From contig JAIOPN010000045.1 of assembly GCA_021413865.1 (NCBI GenBank), positions 1 to 64,000 of the forward strand: 64,000 nt of DNA. Reading direction: 5' to 3'. Positions 19,835 through 29,362 of the stretch are shown here, in pieces. A program made the position numbers and the translations under genes. Numbering within the stretch: position 1 is the first letter of the stretch; the number at the start of each line of letters is the position of its first letter. The DNA is from Planctomycetota bacterium (GTDB lineage: Bacteria; Planctomycetota; Phycisphaerae; Phycisphaerales; Phycisphaeraceae). Under the pieces are notes generated by a model, which worked only from the letters and a program-made list of their open reading frames with translations, did not search any database and had not been told where the DNA came from.

Positions 19835-21253
19835 ATGGAGCTTCGTTCCAAACGTGTGCTGGTGATGGGGCTGGGTCGTTTCGGCGGCGGCGTGGGCGTG
19901 ACGCGCTTTCTCGTCGCCCGCGGCGCGAGCGTCACCGTCACCGACCTTGATCCCCCGGACAAGCTCGGCAAGAGCGTCGCCCAGCTCGCCGGTCTGCCGG
20001 TGAGGTTCAAACTCGGCGGCCACGACGAGGCCGACTTCGCCTCCGCCGATGTTGTCGTCGTGAATCCCGCCGTTAACCCGCACGGCAACCGCTACGTCGC
20101 CGCCGCCGTCGCCGCGGGCGTCACGCTCACCAGCGAGATCCGCCTCCTCGCCGCACTCCTGCCCAACCGCCTGCGCACCATCGGCGTCACCGGCTCGGCG
20201 GGCAAGTCCACCACCACCGCCATGATCGGCCACGTCCTCCGTAAGTCCCTGGGCGACGACTGCGTCCACATCGGCGGCAACCTCGGCGGCTCGCTGCTCA
20301 ACCACGTCGAACTGATCCGCCCCGACGACTGGGTCGTCCTCGAACTCTCCTCTTTCATGCTCGAAGGCCTGCGCGAGGACAAGTGGTCCCCGCACGTCGC
20401 CGTCGTCACCAACTTTTCGCCCAACCACCTCGATTGGCACGGCACGGCCGACGCCTACCGCTCCGCCAAGCAGGCGATTCTCGACTTCCAGCGCGACGAC
20501 GACCGCGACGCCGCCGTCTTCGGCCCGGGCATCCACAATCTGTTCATCAACCGCGTCGGCGACATGCGCTTCAGGGAGATGGAGGACCTGGCCCGCAACC
20601 CGCCGATCCCGCTCTTGATCCCCGGCGTGCATAACCAGATGAACGCCACGCTCGCGGCCGACACGCTCGAAGCCGCGGCGGGCATCCCGTTCCACGAGAC
20701 GACCGAGTCGCTGGCGGACTTCGGCGGGCTGGAGCACCGGCTGCAATACGTCTGCGACCGCGCGGGCGTCCGCTACTTCAACGACTCCAAGGCCACCACG
20801 CCCGAGGCGGCCATCCTCGCCATGCAGAGCTTCCCGCCGGGAGTGCTGCACGTCGTGCTGGGCGGGTACGACAAGAAGAGCGACCTGGGCGGGATGGCGC
20901 GGTTCGCCGCGCGGCACTGCCGGGCGATCTACACGGTGGGCGTGACCGGCGACGCGATCGCCGCCGCCGCCCGCGCCGAGTCGCTCGACGCCGCCGACAT
21001 CCACGGGCCCAGCCAGGGGGTCTCCACCTGCGGCGGGACGGATTGGGCGGGCGACCGGGCCGAGGTCGTCGCCTGCGGCACGCTCGACAAGGCACTGGAG
21101 CAGAGCGCGACGCGCGTCCGCCGCGGCGACGTGGTGCTGCTCTCCCCCGGGTGTGCATCGTGGGACCAATATGTGAACTTCGAGGCACGCGGGGCCGCGT
21201 TCGTGGCCGCGGTGCTAAAGTACACGGGCGAGGGCGCGCCGCTTCCCGGCTGA
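19835..21253 (+). CDS. murD: UDP-N-acetylmuramoyl-L-alanine--D-glutamate ligase
   Basis: Mur ligase that adds D-glutamate to UDP-MurNAc-L-Ala in the cytoplasm. 472 residues. The N-terminal Rossmann domain is VLVMGLGRFGGGVG, the ATP loop GVTGSAGKSTTT, and the central-domain motif NFSPNHLDWHGTADAYRSAK. The C-terminal domain carries NDSKATTPEA (typical NDSKATN), and the last motif is LLSPGCASWDQYVNFEARG (LSPACASFDMF-like). All key residues appear present, so a peptidoglycan pathway is implied. It is not in a division/cell-wall cluster: upstream is the CvpA-like gene (35 bp), and the glycan genes follow after 184 bp. The ATG has GCGGAG just upstream. Confidence 0.93.
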   Translation: MELRSKRVLVMGLGRFGGGVGVTRFLVARGASVTVTDLDPPDKLGKSVAQLAGLPVRFKLGGHDEADFASADVVVVNPAVNPHGNRYVAAAVAAGVTLTSEIRLLAALLPNRLRTIGVTGSAGKSTTTAMIGHVLRKSLGDDCVHIGGNLGGSLLNHVELIRPDDWVVLELSSFMLEGLREDKWSPHVAVVTNFSPNHLDWHGTADAYRSAKQAILDFQRDDDRDAAVFGPGIHNLFINRVGDMRFREMEDLARNPPIPLLIPGVHNQMNATLAADTLEAAAGIPFHETTESLADFGGLEHRLQYVCDRAGVRYFNDSKATTPEAAILAMQSFPPGVLHVVLGGYDKKSDLGGMARFAARHCRAIYTVGVTGDAIAAAARAESLDAADIHGPSQGVSTCGGTDWAGDRAEVVACGTLDKALEQSATRVRRGDVVLLSPGCASWDQYVNFEARGAAFVAAVLKYTGEGAPLPG

Positions 21254-21437
21254 CGGTGTTTCAGGGGTTCAAGATCAACGGATGGCTGCCTCCCGGCTTA
21301 CCCAATCGGCAACCGAACAAAACGCCCCCGTCGGGCCTGTTCAGCCCCTAGAGAACTAAGTCCAAACCCCCATTGAGCCGATTATTACGGACACGGCCCC
21401 GTGCCGATCCCCCACAGCCGTCCCGAAGAGGTGCTCT

Positions 21438-22124
21438 GTGAAGCTTTCGGTGATTATCCCGGTCTATAACGAGGAAGAGACGATCAACGAGATCGTCGCT
21501 CAGGTCCAGGCCGTGCCCCTGGACAAAGAAATCGTGATGGTGGACGACTGCTCACGCGACGGCACGGCGGTGAAACTCCGCGAGCTGGCGCAGCAGCCCA
21601 ACATCAAGGTGATCTACCACGAGTTCAACCAGGGCAAGGGGGCCGCGCTGCGGACGGGCATCGCCGCCGCCACGGGCGACATCGTCATCATCCAGGACGC
21701 CGACCTGGAATACGACCCGCGCGAATACCCCAAGCTGATCCAGCCGATCCTCGAGGGCAAGGCGGACGTGGTCTTCGGCTCACGTTTCTCGGGCGGTGAG
21801 TCCCACCGCGTGCTCTACTACTGGCACTCGCTGGGTAACATGGTCCTCACCCAGCTCTCCAACGCCTTCACCAACCTCAACCTGACCGACATGGAGACCT
21901 GCTACAAGGTCTTCCGCCGCGAGATCATCCAGAAGATCAGGATCGAGGAGGAGCGGTTCGGCTTCGAGCCCGAGATCACCGCCAAGGTTGCCAAGATGCG
22001 CGTCCGTCTCTTCGAGGTCGGCATCTCCTACTCCGGCCGGACCTACGAAGAGGGCAAAAAGATCGGCTGGAAGGACGGCGTGCGCGCGATCTGGTGCATC
22101 ATTAAATACAACCTCTTCCGCTGA
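21438..22124 (+). CDS. Family 2 glycosyltransferase (DPM1-like)
   Basis: 228 residues, the single catalytic domain of the dolichyl/polyprenyl-phosphate hexose synthase type. It starts [14 protein letters not shown], has [11 protein letters not shown], the DxD-type metal site in [15 protein letters not shown], and the acceptor-loop motif [11 protein letters not shown]. No membrane helix is present, so it is peripheral on the cytoplasmic face. It would load a hexose from an NDP-sugar onto a polyprenyl phosphate, which the membrane GT-C enzymes of this cluster (23201, 29363) could then use. The start is GTG at 21438, with AAGAGGTG about 6 nt upstream as a possible ribosome site. First gene of the cluster. 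Confidence 0.85.
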   Translation: MKLSVIIPVYNEEETINEIVAQVQAVPLDKEIVMVDDCSRDGTAVKLRELAQQPNIKVIYHEFNQGKGAALRTGIAAATGDIVIIQDADLEYDPREYPKLIQPILEGKADVVFGSRFSGGESHRVLYYWHSLGNMVLTQLSNAFTNLNLTDMETCYKVFRREIIQKIRIEEERFGFEPEITAKVAKMRVRLFEVGISYSGRTYEEGKKIGWKDGVRAIWCIIKYNLFR

Positions 22125-22229
22125 TCCGCCGTCGCTCCGGGGCGTTGTGCCGGATATCGTGAACGGGTATTTTCAACCGGCTCTTCCCTCGATACGACGA
22201 TCTTTGGCGTCTCAGCGGGTGCATTGACC

Positions 22230-23204
22230 ATGATCAGTGTGATCGCCCCCGTCTTCAACGAAGAGGAAAACCTGCCGACGCTCTACGCCCGCGTCGCCGC
22301 CGCAGCGGCGACATGGGGTGAAGAATGGGAGTTGCTGATTATCGACGACGGCAGCCGCGACCGCAGCTTCGAGGTCATCCGCGGCCTGCACGAAAAAGAC
22401 CCGCACGTCCGGGCGCTGCGGTTCTCACGGAACTTCGGCCACCAGACCGCCGTCAGCGCCGGCCTCAGCTACGCGTCGGGCGACGCCGTGGCCGTCATCG
22501 ACGCCGACCTCCAAGATCCGCCCGAGATCATCAAGATGTTCCTGGACAAGTGGCGCGAGGGCTACGACGTCGTTTATGCCGTCCGCACCCACCGCAAGGA
22601 AAACGCATTCAAGCGCGCCGCCTACTGGACGTTCTACCGCCTCCTGGCCCACCTCTCGACCATACAGATCCCGCTGGACTCGGGCGATTTCTGCGTCATG
22701 AGCCGGCGCATGGTCGACGCCCTCAACGCCCTGCCCGAGCGCAACCGTTTCGTCCGCGGGCTCCGGACGTGGGTCGGTTTCCGCCAGATCGGCGTGAGTT
22801 ACGAACGCGCGGCGCGCGCCGGGGGTGAGACCAAGTACACCTTCGCCAAACTCCTGCGCCTGGCAATGGACGGCATCATCAACTTCTCCTACAAGCCCCT
22901 CCAACTCGCCTCCGGGCTGGGCTTCCTCGTGGCCGTCTTTTCCATCGTCGGCATCATTGTCGCCATCGCCTCCAAGGTCTTCGGCTTCCGCATCCTGGTC
23001 GGGCACTCGGGCGAAGTCCCGGGCTGGACGAGCCTGATGCTCGCGATCCTCTTCCTGGGCGGCGTGCAGCTCTTCTCGCTTGGCGTCCTGGGCGAATACA
23101 TCGCGCGTATCTTCGACGAGGTCAAGCAGCGGCCGAACTTCATCGTCGAATCCTTCATCGGCGTCAGCCCTGGCGCCCGATCGCCGGAGGATCAGTGCCG
23201 ATGA
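22230..23204 (+). CDS. Family 2 glycosyltransferase with C-terminal membrane pair (GtrB/ArnC-like)
   Basis: 324 residues. The catalytic domain has SVIAPVFNEEENLP, LLIIDDGSRDRS, FSRNFGHQTAVSAGL and VIDADLQDPPE, which together are diagnostic of undecaprenyl-phosphate sugar transferases of the GtrB/ArnC group. Two transmembrane helices follow near residues 235-260 and 270-300 (LGFLVAVFSIVGIIVAIAS, LMLAILFLGGVQLFSLGVL), after which EYIARIFDEVKQRPNFIVE is the usual tail. ATG at 22230 is preferred over the TTG six bases earlier. The stop overlaps the next gene (ATGA), so the two are probably translated together. Confidence 0.88.
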   Translation: MISVIAPVFNEEENLPTLYARVAAAAATWGEEWELLIIDDGSRDRSFEVIRGLHEKDPHVRALRFSRNFGHQTAVSAGLSYASGDAVAVIDADLQDPPEIIKMFLDKWREGYDVVYAVRTHRKENAFKRAAYWTFYRLLAHLSTIQIPLDSGDFCVMSRRMVDALNALPERNRFVRGLRTWVGFRQIGVSYERAARAGGETKYTFAKLLRLAMDGIINFSYKPLQLASGLGFLVAVFSIVGIIVAIASKVFGFRILVGHSGEVPGWTSLMLAILFLGGVQLFSLGVLGEYIARIFDEVKQRPNFIVESFIGVSPGARSPEDQCR

Positions 23205-24481
23205 CCCAGGCCCCAACCCCGAGCCTCGATGCGCCCAACCGCGGCCCCGCCCACCTCATCGCCCTAGTCTGCGCGGGCCTTTTCATCACTCTGCTGGTCA
23301 TCATCGCCCGTTCACCCCACGAATGGGCCTACGACGAGCAGTACTACATCGTCACGGTTCGCGACCTGCGCGACCTGGGTCCCACGCTCGAATACCTCCG
23401 CGGCTACAAGTACCTCGCCGGTCCGCTCTACGGCGTCATCCACCTGGCCGCTTCGCCCCTGACCCACCTGAGCGCACCGGCCATACGCTTCGTAAACCCG
23501 GTTCTCCTCGTGGCGCTCATGGCCGTCACCGCCGCCACGATGCGGCGCATGCACGCGCCCAATCCATGGACGCTGGCCATCACGCTTATCGCCATACCGC
23601 CCATCTGGATCGTCACGGGCATAGCGCTGACCGAAATCCCCGCCATGCTCTGCGTGGCGCTCTGCGTCCTCGCGCTGAAGGTCGCTTTTGACGGATTCAA
23701 CGACGCCCCCGCCGCGCGCACCCTGGGCCTCTTTGCCCTGGCGGGGTTCTGCCTCGGCTTGGCGATCCTCGGCCGAACAAATTTCATCGTCCTGCTGCCC
23801 ATGGGGTGCGTGCCCCTTATTTATTATGGCCGGCGCGCCATCCTGCCCGTCCTGACTTTCTTCCTCGCCGCCGCCATCCTCCCGGGCATCGTCTTTGGCG
23901 TCTGGCACGGCCTCGTCCCCCCCAGCATGCGGCCCTTCACCAAGCGCGGGTTCGTCGTCTGGCACGGCGTGCTCGCCTTCGCCTTTGCCGGCGTCATGGT
24001 CCTCATCTGGGCACCGATGAGCATCATAAGGCAGCACAAGGCCGTCTGGATCGCCAGCGCGATCGTCGCCGCCACCAATGTCATCGGCGGGTGGTGCCGG
24101 TGGGCGGCCATGATTTCCGTCGCCAGGAAGGTTCTCCCCGAACGCCTGCTCCCGGTCTATGCCTCCGTCGTCGGCAGCGGGCTGCTGGTCGTGGGCCTTG
24201 TCTTCATCGCCGTTCTGGTCAGCCAGACATGGCGTTTCCGCCACGACCCGACCATGCTCTTCATCAATGGGGGCGCATTGCTCCTACTCGCCTCCACCGC
24301 GGGCATCTCGCACCAGTTCTCCAGCCGCTACCCCACCTGCGCCGCGGCCCTGGTGCTGTTGAGCCTCCACCGTGAGAGCCCCGACACCTACGCCAAGCCC
24401 CTGCGCATCCTCGCCGGCGCGGCGCTGGGCGTCCTGACGCTCTTGTCCTATTTTGCACCGGCCATCACCGTCGCGCCCTAA
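23201..24481 (+). CDS. GT39-like polytopic membrane glycosyltransferase
   Basis: 426 residues with about ten hydrophobic segments. The first periplasmic loop carries EWAYDEQYY, which fits the Asp-Glu catalytic motif of GT-C (PMT/ArnT-like) enzymes that take sugars from polyprenyl-phosphate donors. It overlaps the upstream GtrB-like gene by ATGA and has GGAGG (23186-23190) before the ATG at 23201. That tight pairing suggests that the GtrB-like enzyme makes its lipid-linked donor. Exact acceptor (protein, glycan or lipid) unknown. Confidence 0.65.
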   Translation: MTQAPTPSLDAPNRGPAHLIALVCAGLFITLLVIIARSPHEWAYDEQYYIVTVRDLRDLGPTLEYLRGYKYLAGPLYGVIHLAASPLTHLSAPAIRFVNPVLLVALMAVTAATMRRMHAPNPWTLAITLIAIPPIWIVTGIALTEIPAMLCVALCVLALKVAFDGFNDAPAARTLGLFALAGFCLGLAILGRTNFIVLLPMGCVPLIYYGRRAILPVLTFFLAAAILPGIVFGVWHGLVPPSMRPFTKRGFVVWHGVLAFAFAGVMVLIWAPMSIIRQHKAVWIASAIVAATNVIGGWCRWAAMISVARKVLPERLLPVYASVVGSGLLVVGLVFIAVLVSQTWRFRHDPTMLFINGGALLLLASTAGISHQFSSRYPTCAAALVLLSLHRESPDTYAKPLRILAGAALGVLTLLSYFAPAITVAP

Positions 24482-24515
24482 CCCTCCCCCACCCGACCCG
24501 TAACGCCAGAGGCCC

Positions 24516-25352
24516 ATGAATCCCGACCAAATCAACGTCATGGCCGAGATGGAACAGCGACACTGGTGGTTCGTCTCGCGACGGCACGTCCTCGGAAAGC
24601 TCGTCGATCGGCTCCTGCCCCACGAGCCCAAGCCGCTGGTCGTGGACATCGGCTGCGGCCCGGGGGGAAACCTCGCGTCGCTGGGCGAACGCTGCCGCTG
24701 CGTCGGCGTGGACGCCTCGCCCGAGTCCATCCGGCTCGCCACCACGAGTTTTCCCAACGTCCGTTTCAAGCGTGGCATGGCCCCCGACGACGTCGCCGAC
24801 GACCTGAAAAACGCCGACCTCGTGCTCATGATGGACGTCATCGAGCACGTGGAGGACGACTTCTTCTTCCTCTCCAACATCGCCGCCACACTTAGGCCCG
24901 GCGCACTGGTGCTTATCACGGTGCCTGCGGACATGAAGCTCTGGAGCCCGCACGACGAGGCCGTCCTCCACTACCGCCGTTATGACCTGGCACGCCTCCA
25001 GGCCGTCTGGAACGGGCTGCCGCTCAAGCCGCGACTCGTCGCCGGGATAAACCGCCGGCTCTACTGGCCCATCCGTGCCACACGCGTCATCACGCGTAAG
25101 CGCGCACGCAGCTCCGGCATGGCGGGCACCGACTTCAAGCTCCCCTCCGCCCCCGTCAACCGCATCCTGACCGGCCTCGCCTCGGGTGAGGCCGATCGGC
25201 TCTGCCGCGCCGTCGACTCGGGCAGCCCCGACCACCCAACGCACGGCGTAAGCCTCATCGCCGTCCTCGAGCGCACCGCCGGCACGCTCCTGCCACGCCG
25301 CAAGCCCGCCTCCCTGCCGCCCGATCCCTACACGCCGCCGGCGTTCACCTGA
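24516..25352 (+). CDS. Class I SAM-dependent methyltransferase (Methyltransf_11/23 type)
   Basis: 278 residues. The N-terminal EMEQRHWWFVSRR is a frequent lead-in of methyltransferases found in glycan clusters. Motif I is VVDIGCGPGGNL, the acidic end of strand 2 is VGVDASPESI, and motif IV is LVLMMDVIEHVEDD. After LVLITVPADMKLWSPHDEAVLHYRRY, which aligns with sugar/lipid methyltransferase-like proteins, the C-terminal 100 residues are basic and not recognised. It sits 34 bp after the membrane transferase and 36 bp before a methyltransferase-GT2 fusion. Probably modifies a sugar or lipid intermediate. Confidence 0.8.
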   Translation: MNPDQINVMAEMEQRHWWFVSRRHVLGKLVDRLLPHEPKPLVVDIGCGPGGNLASLGERCRCVGVDASPESIRLATTSFPNVRFKRGMAPDDVADDLKNADLVLMMDVIEHVEDDFFFLSNIAATLRPGALVLITVPADMKLWSPHDEAVLHYRRYDLARLQAVWNGLPLKPRLVAGINRRLYWPIRATRVITRKRARSSGMAGTDFKLPSAPVNRILTGLASGEADRLCRAVDSGSPDHPTHGVSLIAVLERTAGTLLPRRKPASLPPDPYTPPAFT

Positions 25353-25388
25353 CCGCGCCGCCACGCCCGTGTGCGATCGGTATAACCT

Positions 25389-26831
25389 ATGGAAATCATG
25401 GACAGCAACGACCCCGCCAACGACGCCCGCGCCTACCGCGAGCAGCGGATCGCCCACTGGGACAAGGTCGCCAAGCGGGACCCGCTGGGGCGCGGCCGGG
25501 GATACCACAGCCGGCTCGAACAGGTTTACCGCCACCTGGTCGCCCCGGGCCAGCGCGTGCTGGAGGTCGGCTGCGGGCGCGGCGACCTGCTGGCGGCGGT
25601 CGAGCCGTCCTACGGCGTGGGTGTCGATTTCTCCAACGAGATGATCCGCGTCGCCGGTCAGCGGCACCCCAACCTCCACTTCATTTGCGCCGATGCACAC
25701 GAGTTAGCGCTCGACGCGACCTTCGACGTGATCATCCTCTCCGACCTGCTCAACGACCTGTGGGACGTCCAGCTCGTGATGGAGCGTTTGAAGCCGATGA
25801 CCACGCCGCGCACACGGCTGATCCTTAATGGGTACAGCCGGGTGTGGGAATACCCCCTCAGCGCCGCCCGGGCGATGGGGCTGGCCACGCCGATGCTGCG
25901 GCAGAACTGGCTGACCGCCGAGGACATGGGGAACCTCCTGCAGCTCGGCGGATTCGAGCCGATGCGCGGGTGGCAGGAGGTGTTGCTCCCGCTGCGCATC
26001 CCGCTGCTAGCGGGGCTGTGCAACAAGGTGCTGGCGAAGCTCGCGCCGTTCCGCTGGCTGGCGCTGACGAACATGGTGGTCGCCAGGCCGATCCCCGTGC
26101 CGATGAAGACCCAGCCCAGCGTGTCGGTCATCGTCGCGGCGCGGAACGAATCGGGGAATATCGAGAACATCTTCCGGCGGCTGCCGGAGCTGGGCTCCTC
26201 CACCGAGCTGATCTTCGTCGAGGGCCACTCGAAGGATGACACGTGGGACGAGATCCAGCGTGCCATCGCCCGCCACCCGGAGCGCAAGTGCAAGGCGATG
26301 CGTCAGACCGGCAAGGGCAAGGGTGACGCGGTGCGGATGGGCTTCGCCGCCGCGACGGGCGACGTGCTGATGATCCTCGACGCCGACCTGACCATGCCGC
26401 CGGAGGACCTCCCCCGCTTCCTGGGCGCGCTCGCCAGCGGGCAGGGGGAGTTCATCAACGGCGTGCGTCTGATCTACCCCATGGCGGAGGAGGCGATGCG
26501 CTTTCTGAACTTCCTGGGCAACAAGTTCTTCAGCCTCACTTTCACCTGGCTGCTGGGCCAGCCCATCAAGGACACGCTCTGCGGCACGAAGGTGCTCTGG
26601 CGCAGGGAGTACGAGCAGATCGCCGCCAACCGCGCCTACTTCGGCAACTTCGACCCCTTCGGCGACTTCGACCTGCTCTTCGGCGCGGCCAGGCTCAACC
26701 TCAAGATCGTGGACCTGCCCGTGCGTTACCGCCAGCGCGTCTATGGCGAGACCAACATCCAGCGCTGGCGGCACGGCCTGCTGCTACTCAAGATGTCCGC
26801 CTTTGCCGCCCTGCGGATCAAGTTTGTTTAG
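25389..26831 (+). CDS. Methyltransferase-GT2 fusion protein
   Basis: 480 residues in two domains. Residues about 50-235 form a class I methyltransferase (VLEVGCGRGDLL, GVDFSNEMI, FDVIILSDLLNDLWD). After a short linker (ARPIPVPMKTQP), residues about 245-480 form a family 2 glycosyltransferase (VSVIVAARNESGNI, LIFVEGHSKDDTWDEI, MILDADLTMPPEDL, VNGVR-like INGVRLIYPM). The second domain lacks transmembrane helices. A fusion of this kind suggests successive steps on one lipid- or glycan-linked intermediate. A TATAAC box ends 3 nt before the ATG at 25389. If it is a promoter, the real start is the in-frame ATG at 25398, three codons later. Confidence 0.85.
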   Translation: MEIMDSNDPANDARAYREQRIAHWDKVAKRDPLGRGRGYHSRLEQVYRHLVAPGQRVLEVGCGRGDLLAAVEPSYGVGVDFSNEMIRVAGQRHPNLHFICADAHELALDATFDVIILSDLLNDLWDVQLVMERLKPMTTPRTRLILNGYSRVWEYPLSAARAMGLATPMLRQNWLTAEDMGNLLQLGGFEPMRGWQEVLLPLRIPLLAGLCNKVLAKLAPFRWLALTNMVVARPIPVPMKTQPSVSVIVAARNESGNIENIFRRLPELGSSTELIFVEGHSKDDTWDEIQRAIARHPERKCKAMRQTGKGKGDAVRMGFAAATGDVLMILDADLTMPPEDLPRFLGALASGQGEFINGVRLIYPMAEEAMRFLNFLGNKFFSLTFTWLLGQPIKDTLCGTKVLWRREYEQIAANRAYFGNFDPFGDFDLLFGAARLNLKIVDLPVRYRQRVYGETNIQRWRHGLLLLKMSAFAALRIKFV

Positions 26832-26935
26832 ACGCGCGGATGTGTGACAGCATCTGCGTCGTGCTGTAGCCTACCCACGGCATGACGCGGCTAAAGTGTG
26901 ACGCGCCAAACCCGGACCGTGGACGGAAAACCCGC

Positions 26936-28042
26936 ATGACCTCCAACAACCACCCTCTGCCGCTGACCGAGCCCTACCTGCAGGGCAACGAGATCGTGTA
27001 CGTGACCGATTGCATCCGCTCGGGCTGGGTCTCTTCGCTGGGCGAATACATCGGCCGATTCGAGCAGAGCTTCGCCGCCTTCTGCGGCACCCGGCACGGC
27101 GTGGCGATCTGCAACGGCACGGCCGCGCTGCACCTGGCGCTGCTCACCCTGGACATCGGCCCGGGCGACGAGGTGATCGTCCCCAGCCTCACCTTCATCG
27201 CCACCGCCAACGCCGTGCGCTACACCGGCGCCACCCCCGTCTTCGCTGATTGCCGCGAGTCGGACTGGACGATCGACACCGACCACGCCGCGCGCAAGGT
27301 CACGCCCAGAACCAGGGCGATCATCCCCGTCCACCTCTACGGCTTCCCCGCCGACATGGAGGGCCTCACGGCGCTGGCGGCGGCGCACCAGCTGCACGTC
27401 GTCGAAGACGCCGCCGAGGCGCACGGTGCGGGCTACCACGGGCGGCGCGTCGGCGGTTTCGGCGTCATGAACATCTTCAGCTTCTACGGCAACAAGATCA
27501 TCACCACCGGCGAGGGCGGGATGATCACCGCCAACGACGACGCCCTGGTCGCCCGGGCGCGCTTCCTGCGCGACCACGCCATGTCGCCCGAGAAACGCTA
27601 CTGGCACCCCGAGGTCGGCTACAACTACCGGCTCACCAACGTCCAGGCCGCGATGGGCTTGGCGCAGATGGAGCAGATCGACTGGATCATCTCGCGCAAA
27701 CGCGAGATCGCGCGGCGGTACAACACGCTGCTCGCCGGGGTGCCCGGCGTGGTGCTCCCTCCCGAGGGCCCGGGCGTCGAGCCGGTCTATTGGATGTACT
27801 CGATCCTCGTCACACGGGATTTCCCTATCGGCCGGGACGCGCTGCGTGAGAAGCTCAAATCCAGCGGGATCGACAGCCGGCCGTTTTTCTACCCGGTCCA
27901 CACCCTCCCCCCCTACGCCGACGGGCAGAGCCTCCCGGTGTCGGAGCGGATCTCAAGCCAGGGCGTCAACCTTCCCTGCGGCCCGCGCCTGACCGATGAC
28001 GACATCCGGCGCGTGGCGGAGGTGATCCGATCATGCCGGTGA
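26936..28042 (+). CDS. DegT/DnrJ/EryC1/StrS-family aminotransferase
   Basis: PLP-dependent sugar aminotransferase (368 residues), which typically converts a nucleotide-linked keto sugar to an amino sugar. The PLP-binding Lys is in FSFYGNKIITTGEGGM, preceded by the aspartate in VEDAAEAHGA. The N-terminal LTEPYLQGNEIVYVTDCIRSGWVSSLG is the standard opening. The ATG at 26936 fits family alignments; an in-frame ATG at 26882 would add 18 residues. It overlaps a GNAT gene by 10 bp, the usual pairing for making N-acylated amino sugars such as bacillosamine or perosamine derivatives. Confidence 0.9.
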   Translation: MTSNNHPLPLTEPYLQGNEIVYVTDCIRSGWVSSLGEYIGRFEQSFAAFCGTRHGVAICNGTAALHLALLTLDIGPGDEVIVPSLTFIATANAVRYTGATPVFADCRESDWTIDTDHAARKVTPRTRAIIPVHLYGFPADMEGLTALAAAHQLHVVEDAAEAHGAGYHGRRVGGFGVMNIFSFYGNKIITTGEGGMITANDDALVARARFLRDHAMSPEKRYWHPEVGYNYRLTNVQAAMGLAQMEQIDWIISRKREIARRYNTLLAGVPGVVLPPEGPGVEPVYWMYSILVTRDFPIGRDALREKLKSSGIDSRPFFYPVHTLPPYADGQSLPVSERISSQGVNLPCGPRLTDDDIRRVAEVIRSCR

Positions 28043-28620
28043 TCCCGATGGGGCTGGAACATGCGGGGGCCGCCGCGGACCTGCACATCGAAGCGTTGCG
28101 GGGCGATTTCCTCCCCACGCTGGGCGCGAGATTTCTACGCACGTTCTACCGCGGCGCCCTGGGCAGCGGCGCCGCGTTCGGGTTGGTGGAGGAAGAACAA
28201 GGGTGTCCCGTCGGTTTCGTCCTGGGCGGGGAAGATACGTCGGTGCTGTTTCGCAAGGTTCTGGCTTCTTCGATGATCCCGCTGGCGTGGGCGATGCTGC
28301 CCGCCTTGCTGCGTCATCCCGGGTTGATCCTGCGGGTCTTCGAGACCTTTCTCTACCCCTCGCGCGAGGGGACCGTCCCCCAGAAGGCCGAGTTGATCGT
28401 GATCGCGGTGGCGGCGGGGCGCCGCGACCAAGGGATCGGGGAGCGGCTGGTTTCCGCCCTAGAGGACGCCCTGAAGGGGCGTCGCGTGACCTCGTATAAA
28501 GTGACGGTGTTGAAATCCAACACGGGTGCAAACAGGTTTTACCTGCGACGGGGTTTCCGCCTCGCCGACGAGTTTCGGCTCTACAGTCGCGGCTGGAACC
28601 TGTATGTCCGGGACATCTGA
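28033..28620 (+). CDS. GNAT-family N-acetyltransferase
   Basis: 195 residues. Motif A, the acetyl-CoA pyrophosphate loop, is IAVAAGRRDQGIGERLVSALED (slightly degenerate Q/RxxGxG/A). Motif B is VLKSNTGANRFYLRRGF, the conserved N-x-x-A-x-x-x-Y pattern. The N-terminal half has a hydrophobic stretch (SSMIPLAWAMLPALLRHPGLILRVFETFLY), seen in GNAT proteins of polysaccharide clusters. Its overlap with the aminotransferase gene suggests it acetylates the amino sugar produced there (inference). Confidence 0.78.
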   Translation: MPVIPMGLEHAGAAADLHIEALRGDFLPTLGARFLRTFYRGALGSGAAFGLVEEEQGCPVGFVLGGEDTSVLFRKVLASSMIPLAWAMLPALLRHPGLILRVFETFLYPSREGTVPQKAELIVIAVAAGRRDQGIGERLVSALEDALKGRRVTSYKVTVLKSNTGANRFYLRRGFRLADEFRLYSRGWNLYVRDI

Positions 28621-28632
28621 GGAACTTCACCG

Positions 28633-29340
28633 ATGAAGATCTCGGTGATCTTGCCCACGTATTGCGAGCGCGGCAACATCGTTGAGCTCCTGGCCGCCAT
28701 CGAGGCCGTGCTGGGCGCCGATCGTGCGGAGTCGGAGGTCGTCGTGGTGGACGACAACAGCCCCGACGGGACCGCGGACGTGGTGCGGGAGTATGCCAAG
28801 ACCTCCGTGATGCGGGTGCAATGCCACGTGCGGACCACCGACCGCGGGCTGGCGTCGGCGATCAAGTTCGGCGTACGGCACGCCGGGGGCGACCTGCTCA
28901 TCGTCATGGACACCGACTTCAACCACGACCCGGCCATGATCCCGCAGATGATCCGCTGCCTCGAGTACTACGACCTGGTGATCGGCTCACGCTTTGTCAT
29001 GGGCGGGGGCATGGAAGACTCGAAGCGGTACTACTACAGCCTCTTCTACAACATGTTCGTCCGCGCGATGCTCCGCCTGCAGGTCCAGGACAACCTCAGC
29101 GGGTACTTCGCGATCCGCCGTGAACGGCTCATGACGCTCAACTTGGACAGCATCTTCCACGGCTACGGGGAGTACTTCATCCGTCTCCTGTACGACGCGT
29201 CACGGCTCAAGTACCGCGTGCTCGAGCTCCCCATCTTTTACATCCTCCGCCGGCACGGGCAGAGCAAATCGCGGTTCCTCGCGATGCTCGGGAGCTACAC
29301 GCGGTGCGTGTTTTCCGTGATGCTCTTCGGTAATAAGTGA
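28633..29340 (+). CDS. Family 2 glycosyltransferase (polyprenyl-phosphate hexosyltransferase-like)
   Basis: 235 residues. ISVILPTYCERGNI, VVVVDDNSPDGTADVV and LIVMDTDFNHDPAMIP match dolichol-phosphate mannose synthase-type enzymes, with GSRFVMGGG as the following conserved loop. No transmembrane helix except a weakly hydrophobic C terminus. A short intergenic gap (12 bp) with GAGGAAC (28619-28625) before the ATG indicates co-transcription with the GNAT. It is the third DPM1-like enzyme here, so several polyprenyl-linked sugars may be made. The gene converges with a GT87-type gene, only 22 bp between stops. Confidence 0.85.
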   Translation: MKISVILPTYCERGNIVELLAAIEAVLGADRAESEVVVVDDNSPDGTADVVREYAKTSVMRVQCHVRTTDRGLASAIKFGVRHAGGDLLIVMDTDFNHDPAMIPQMIRCLEYYDLVIGSRFVMGGGMEDSKRYYYSLFYNMFVRAMLRLQVQDNLSGYFAIRRERLMTLNLDSIFHGYGEYFIRLLYDASRLKYRVLELPIFYILRRHGQSKSRFLAMLGSYTRCVFSVMLFGNK

Positions 29341-29362
29341 CGCGGACGACCCGGCCGCGGCC

